From: Chitinophaga flava
Lineage (GTDB): Bacteria; Bacteroidota; Bacteroidia; Chitinophagales; Chitinophagaceae
Reading direction: 5' to 3'
NCBI RefSeq assembly: GCF_003308995.1
Contig: NZ_QFFJ01000001.1
Location: 3,100,001 to 3,164,000 of the forward strand
Length of the DNA: 64,000 nt
The notes beneath the pieces were generated by a model. The model did no database searches. It was given only the letters and a program-made list of their open reading frames with translations, and was not told the DNA's origin. The position numbers were made by a program, and so were the translations under genes. Position 1 is the stretch's first letter; every line of letters begins with the position of its first letter. This document shows positions 62,009 through 64,000 of the stretch, piece by piece.

Positions 62009-62482
62009 TTAATCAAGGACTACTCTCCACTTTTCACTCTCTGCGTAGTCCTTAATGGTTTCATTACGGTGCTGTAGCAATCTGGTCATGTATCCCACCA
62101 GATAAAAGCGTTCCACCATGCGGCCAAGCCAGCCATAGGGGGTGCCAAAATCCATGATATCAATCATTACCGTACCATTGCCGATCTGTTTGAAATGATG
62201 CTCATGTTTCATATGGGTAAAATCACCTTCTGTCATTTCATCGGTGAAATGTTCCCATTCCTTCATGGCAACTATTTTAGTGGTCAGTTCCCGCACTTTG
62301 CCCAGATGCTTTGCGCGCCAGGTAACTGTTTCGTTATACTTAATCAGTCCGTTGGTGCGACCTTTGATGGCGTCTTCCTGCCGGTGCGTCATGCTCCGCT
62401 TATGCAGGGTGATACTCCGGCTGAGGTCATAGACTCTTTCCTGGGGAGCATAGATAACGGTAGTTAAATGAATAGTAGGCAT
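62009..62482 (-). CDS. SRPBCC-family protein
   Basis: The start at 62482 (MPTIHLTTVIYAPQERVYDL) fits the family opening, beta strand plus helix; a longer upstream frame overlaps the inverted repeat at 62519-62602. The later parts (GLIKYNETVTWRAKHLGKV, TVMIDIMDFGTPYGWLG, ending in the long C-terminal helix) match the START/Bet v1 helix-grip fold, which binds lipid or polyketide ligands. No substrate can be inferred. Gap to comB of 17 bp suggests one transcript. Confidence 0.82.
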   Translation of the reverse strand: MPTIHLTTVIYAPQERVYDLSRSITLHKRSMTHRQEDAIKGRTNGLIKYNETVTWRAKHLGKVRELTTKIVAMKEWEHFTDEMTEGDFTHMKHEHHFKQIGNGTVMIDIMDFGTPYGWLGRMVERFYLVGYMTRLLQHRNETIKDYAESEKWRVVLD

Positions 62483-62518
62483 AGATATGGCAATAAATAA
62501 ATAATTCCGTTGACTACC

Positions 62519-62602
62519 CAAAGCCGCAAAGCAGCAAGAGAGCAAAGACTGAATAAAGATACTGCTGTCTCTGCGTCATTGCTGCTTTACGCCTTTGTGT
62601 GA
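62519..62602. repeat. Imperfect inverted repeat after gcvT
   Basis: Left arm CAAAGCCGCAAAGCAGCAAG (62519 onward, through about 62549) is imperfectly complementary to the right arm ending GCTGCTTTACGCCTTTGTG (about 62567-62602). This looks like a dispersed intergenic repeat between gcvT and the SRPBCC gene. Confidence 0.55.
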
Positions 62603-62641
62603 AACATACGTGACGAAATTAATAACTTTCACCCGCTATTC

Positions 62642-63730
62642 CTAGCTGAGGAATGGCACTTTCACGACTTTTGCCTTCAGGGCCTTGTCCCTTACAGCGA
62701 TAAATATTTCGGAGTCCAGTGCAGCGTGGCTTGTTTTCACATAGCCCAGACCGATAGCTTTCTGCAGGGAAGGAGACTGTGTACCGGAAGTTACACGGCC
62801 GATCACATTACCCTCTGCATCTTTGATTTCGTAGTCATGACGCGCAATCCCTTTGTCAATCATTTCAAATCCTACCAGTTTCTGGGAAACACCTTCTGTC
62901 TTTTGTTTTTCGAAAACAGAACGGGAAGGGAAGTCTTTGGTGAATTTGGTGATCCATCCCAGACCAGCTTCCATCGGAGAAGTACGGTCGTCGATATCAT
63001 TACCATACAGGCAGAAGCCCATTTCCAGGCGGAGTGTATCGCGGGCACCCAGGCCGATTGGCTTCAGGCCTTTAGGACCACCGGCAGCGAAGATAGCGTC
63101 CCAGATTTTATCTGCTGCACCATCAGTATCTTCAAAATAGATCTCGATACCACCGGAACCGGTGTAACCAGTAGCGCTGATCACTACATTAGGTACACCA
63201 GCAAAAACACCTTTTGCGAAAGTGTAGTATTTCAGATTTACAATATCCACTTCAGTCAGGGGTTGCAGTATACTGGTGGCATTAGGGCCCTGGATGGCCA
63301 GCAGACAGGTTTTATCGGAAATATTGTGCATTTCCACCCCTTTGGTATTGAACTGGCTTATCCAGTTCCAGTCTTTTTCAATATTGCTGGCATTCACTAC
63401 CAGCATATAAACGTTGTTTTCTTCAATGCAATAAACCAGCAGATCATCTACCAGACCACCTTCATTATTAGGCAGAGCGCTATACTGGGCTTTACCGGCA
63501 GTCAGTTTGGACGCGTCGTTGGTGGTTACACGCTGGATCAGGTCCAGTGCATGCTCGCCTTTCAATATAAACTCACCCATGTGGCTTACATCAAACACTC
63601 CGGCATTTGTACGCACCGCCTGGTGCTCGTCATTAATACCTGTATAGGAAATCGGCATGTTGTAACCAGCAAAAGGGGCCATCTTGGCGCCCAGTGCGAT
63701 ATGTTTTTCTGTAAAAGGTGTGTTTTTCAT
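62642..63730 (-). CDS. gcvT: Aminomethyltransferase (glycine cleavage T protein)
   Basis: A 362-residue, tetrahydrofolate-dependent enzyme of the glycine cleavage complex. Family features: MAPFAGYNMPISYTG (near 17-31), NAGVFDVSHMGEF (near 43), ISATGYTGSGGIEIY (near 185), GLGARDTLRLEMGFCLYGND (near 225), SPMEAGLGW (near 250) and RVTSGTQSPSL (near 315). Length is standard. It has a -7-like TATTTTTG at 63751-63758 on the minus strand, about 25 bases upstream. Confidence 0.97.
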   Translation of the reverse strand: MKNTPFTEKHIALGAKMAPFAGYNMPISYTGINDEHQAVRTNAGVFDVSHMGEFILKGEHALDLIQRVTTNDASKLTAGKAQYSALPNNEGGLVDDLLVYCIEENNVYMLVVNASNIEKDWNWISQFNTKGVEMHNISDKTCLLAIQGPNATSILQPLTEVDIVNLKYYTFAKGVFAGVPNVVISATGYTGSGGIEIYFEDTDGAADKIWDAIFAAGGPKGLKPIGLGARDTLRLEMGFCLYGNDIDDRTSPMEAGLGWITKFTKDFPSRSVFEKQKTEGVSQKLVGFEMIDKGIARHDYEIKDAEGNVIGRVTSGTQSPSLQKAIGLGYVKTSHAALDSEIFIAVRDKALKAKVVKVPFLS

Positions 63731-63750
63731 ACTTCGTTTTTAAAACGGGG

Positions 63751-63758
63751 CAAAAATA
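63751..63758 (-). promoter_or_regulatory. Possible -7 element of gcvT
   Basis: Reads TATTTTTG on the minus strand. TTAT 18 bases further upstream could be a weak -33 half. Confidence 0.45.
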
Positions 63759-63929
63759 GGGATTTGCCTTTTACTAATAACAACCCACTTCCGCCGTATG
63801 ACGGTTTTCAGACCAAGCATCATATTAAACATACTTGAAATGCAATAGGGGCTTAAAAAAGAACGTCCCTCCCTGTACTATTAGCAGGGGGTAATTCGTA
63901 ATTTTGCAGCACACCCAAAAAAAGATTGC

Positions 63930-64000
63930 GTGAAAAAGATCACCTGGCTGTTACCACTGGTATCTATTACCTTGTTCGTAGAGGCACAGAAAAAGAATGA
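63930..64000 (+). CDS. N-terminus of a secreted protein (truncated by window)
   Basis: GTG at 63930 opens a signal peptide (MKKITWLLPLVSITLFVEAQ, with GTG read as Met) and only 23 full codons are visible. Beyond the likely cut after EAQ nothing can be said. A possible -7 box TAATTTTG lies at 63899-63906, 24-31 bases upstream. Confidence 0.65.
   Translation, partial: MKKITWLLPLVSITLFVEAQKKN

Noticed and set aside
62726..63838. 370-codon plus-strand frame opposite gcvT
   Set aside because: gcvT carries full family motifs, and the antisense frame shows none.
62642..63838. Glycine riboswitch upstream of gcvT
   Set aside because: Only about 110 bases lie upstream, with no recognisable tandem aptamer; a simple -7 promoter element explains the region.

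Overview
The window looks like chromosomal DNA of a Bacteroidota bacterium, most likely a Chitinophaga or close relative. The evidence is the kdp operon layout with a detached KdpD and an embedded porin, paired giant RHS-family secreted proteins, GG-leader lanthipeptide-like precursors, many Lol-type lipoproteins and Bacteroidota-type promoters (TTTG, about 18 bases, TAnnTTTG; clearest upstream of tRNA-Asn). This is read from the sequence and from family knowledge; no database search was possible.

Layout. 1-5.1 kb: the end of a response regulator, a GT2 glycosyltransferase, a lipoprotein, a secreted fibre-like protein and a GT11-type fucosyltransferase. 5.2-15.4 kb: an orphan RiPP (lanthipeptide-like) precursor, then two giant RHS-family genes; the second ends in a variable, toxin-like tail before a strong terminator. 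15.5-21.0 kb: a serine hydrolase, a GldB-like putative zinc protease, a second orphan RiPP precursor, a RibD/DHFR-like reductase and a DUF695/RraB-like protein.

21.1-33.1 kb: an AT-rich integrated element of about 12 kb, bounded by a 46-bp direct repeat of the 3' half of tRNA-Asn. Its tyrosine integrase lies next to the intact tRNA. It carries a RepA-like AAA ATPase, an RteC-like protein, DUF3871, a small membrane protein, two HNH proteins and several unknowns. Its probable cargo is a two-gene cassette: an AbiJ-NTD4/HEPN-like protein followed 6 bp later by an HNH nuclease. This is the best candidate for an undescribed (defence) system in the window.

33.2-43.8 kb: GT39 glycosyltransferase, Rieske protein, HflX, S9 peptidase, PaaG-like hydratase/isomerase, outer-membrane barrel, and a hybrid histidine kinase preceded by an ATGA-coupled micro-ORF. 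43.7-52.3 kb: the complete kdp potassium-uptake operon on the minus strand (an extra 28-aa peptide, kdpF, kdpA, kdpB, kdpC, porin, kdpD sensor, separate histidine kinase). 52.3-64 kb: unknown small protein, barrel and lipoprotein pair, SWIM/SNF2 helicase, rubredoxin/MBL protein divergent from an AraC regulator and DoxX gene, ComB, SRPBCC protein, GcvT, and the start of another secreted protein.
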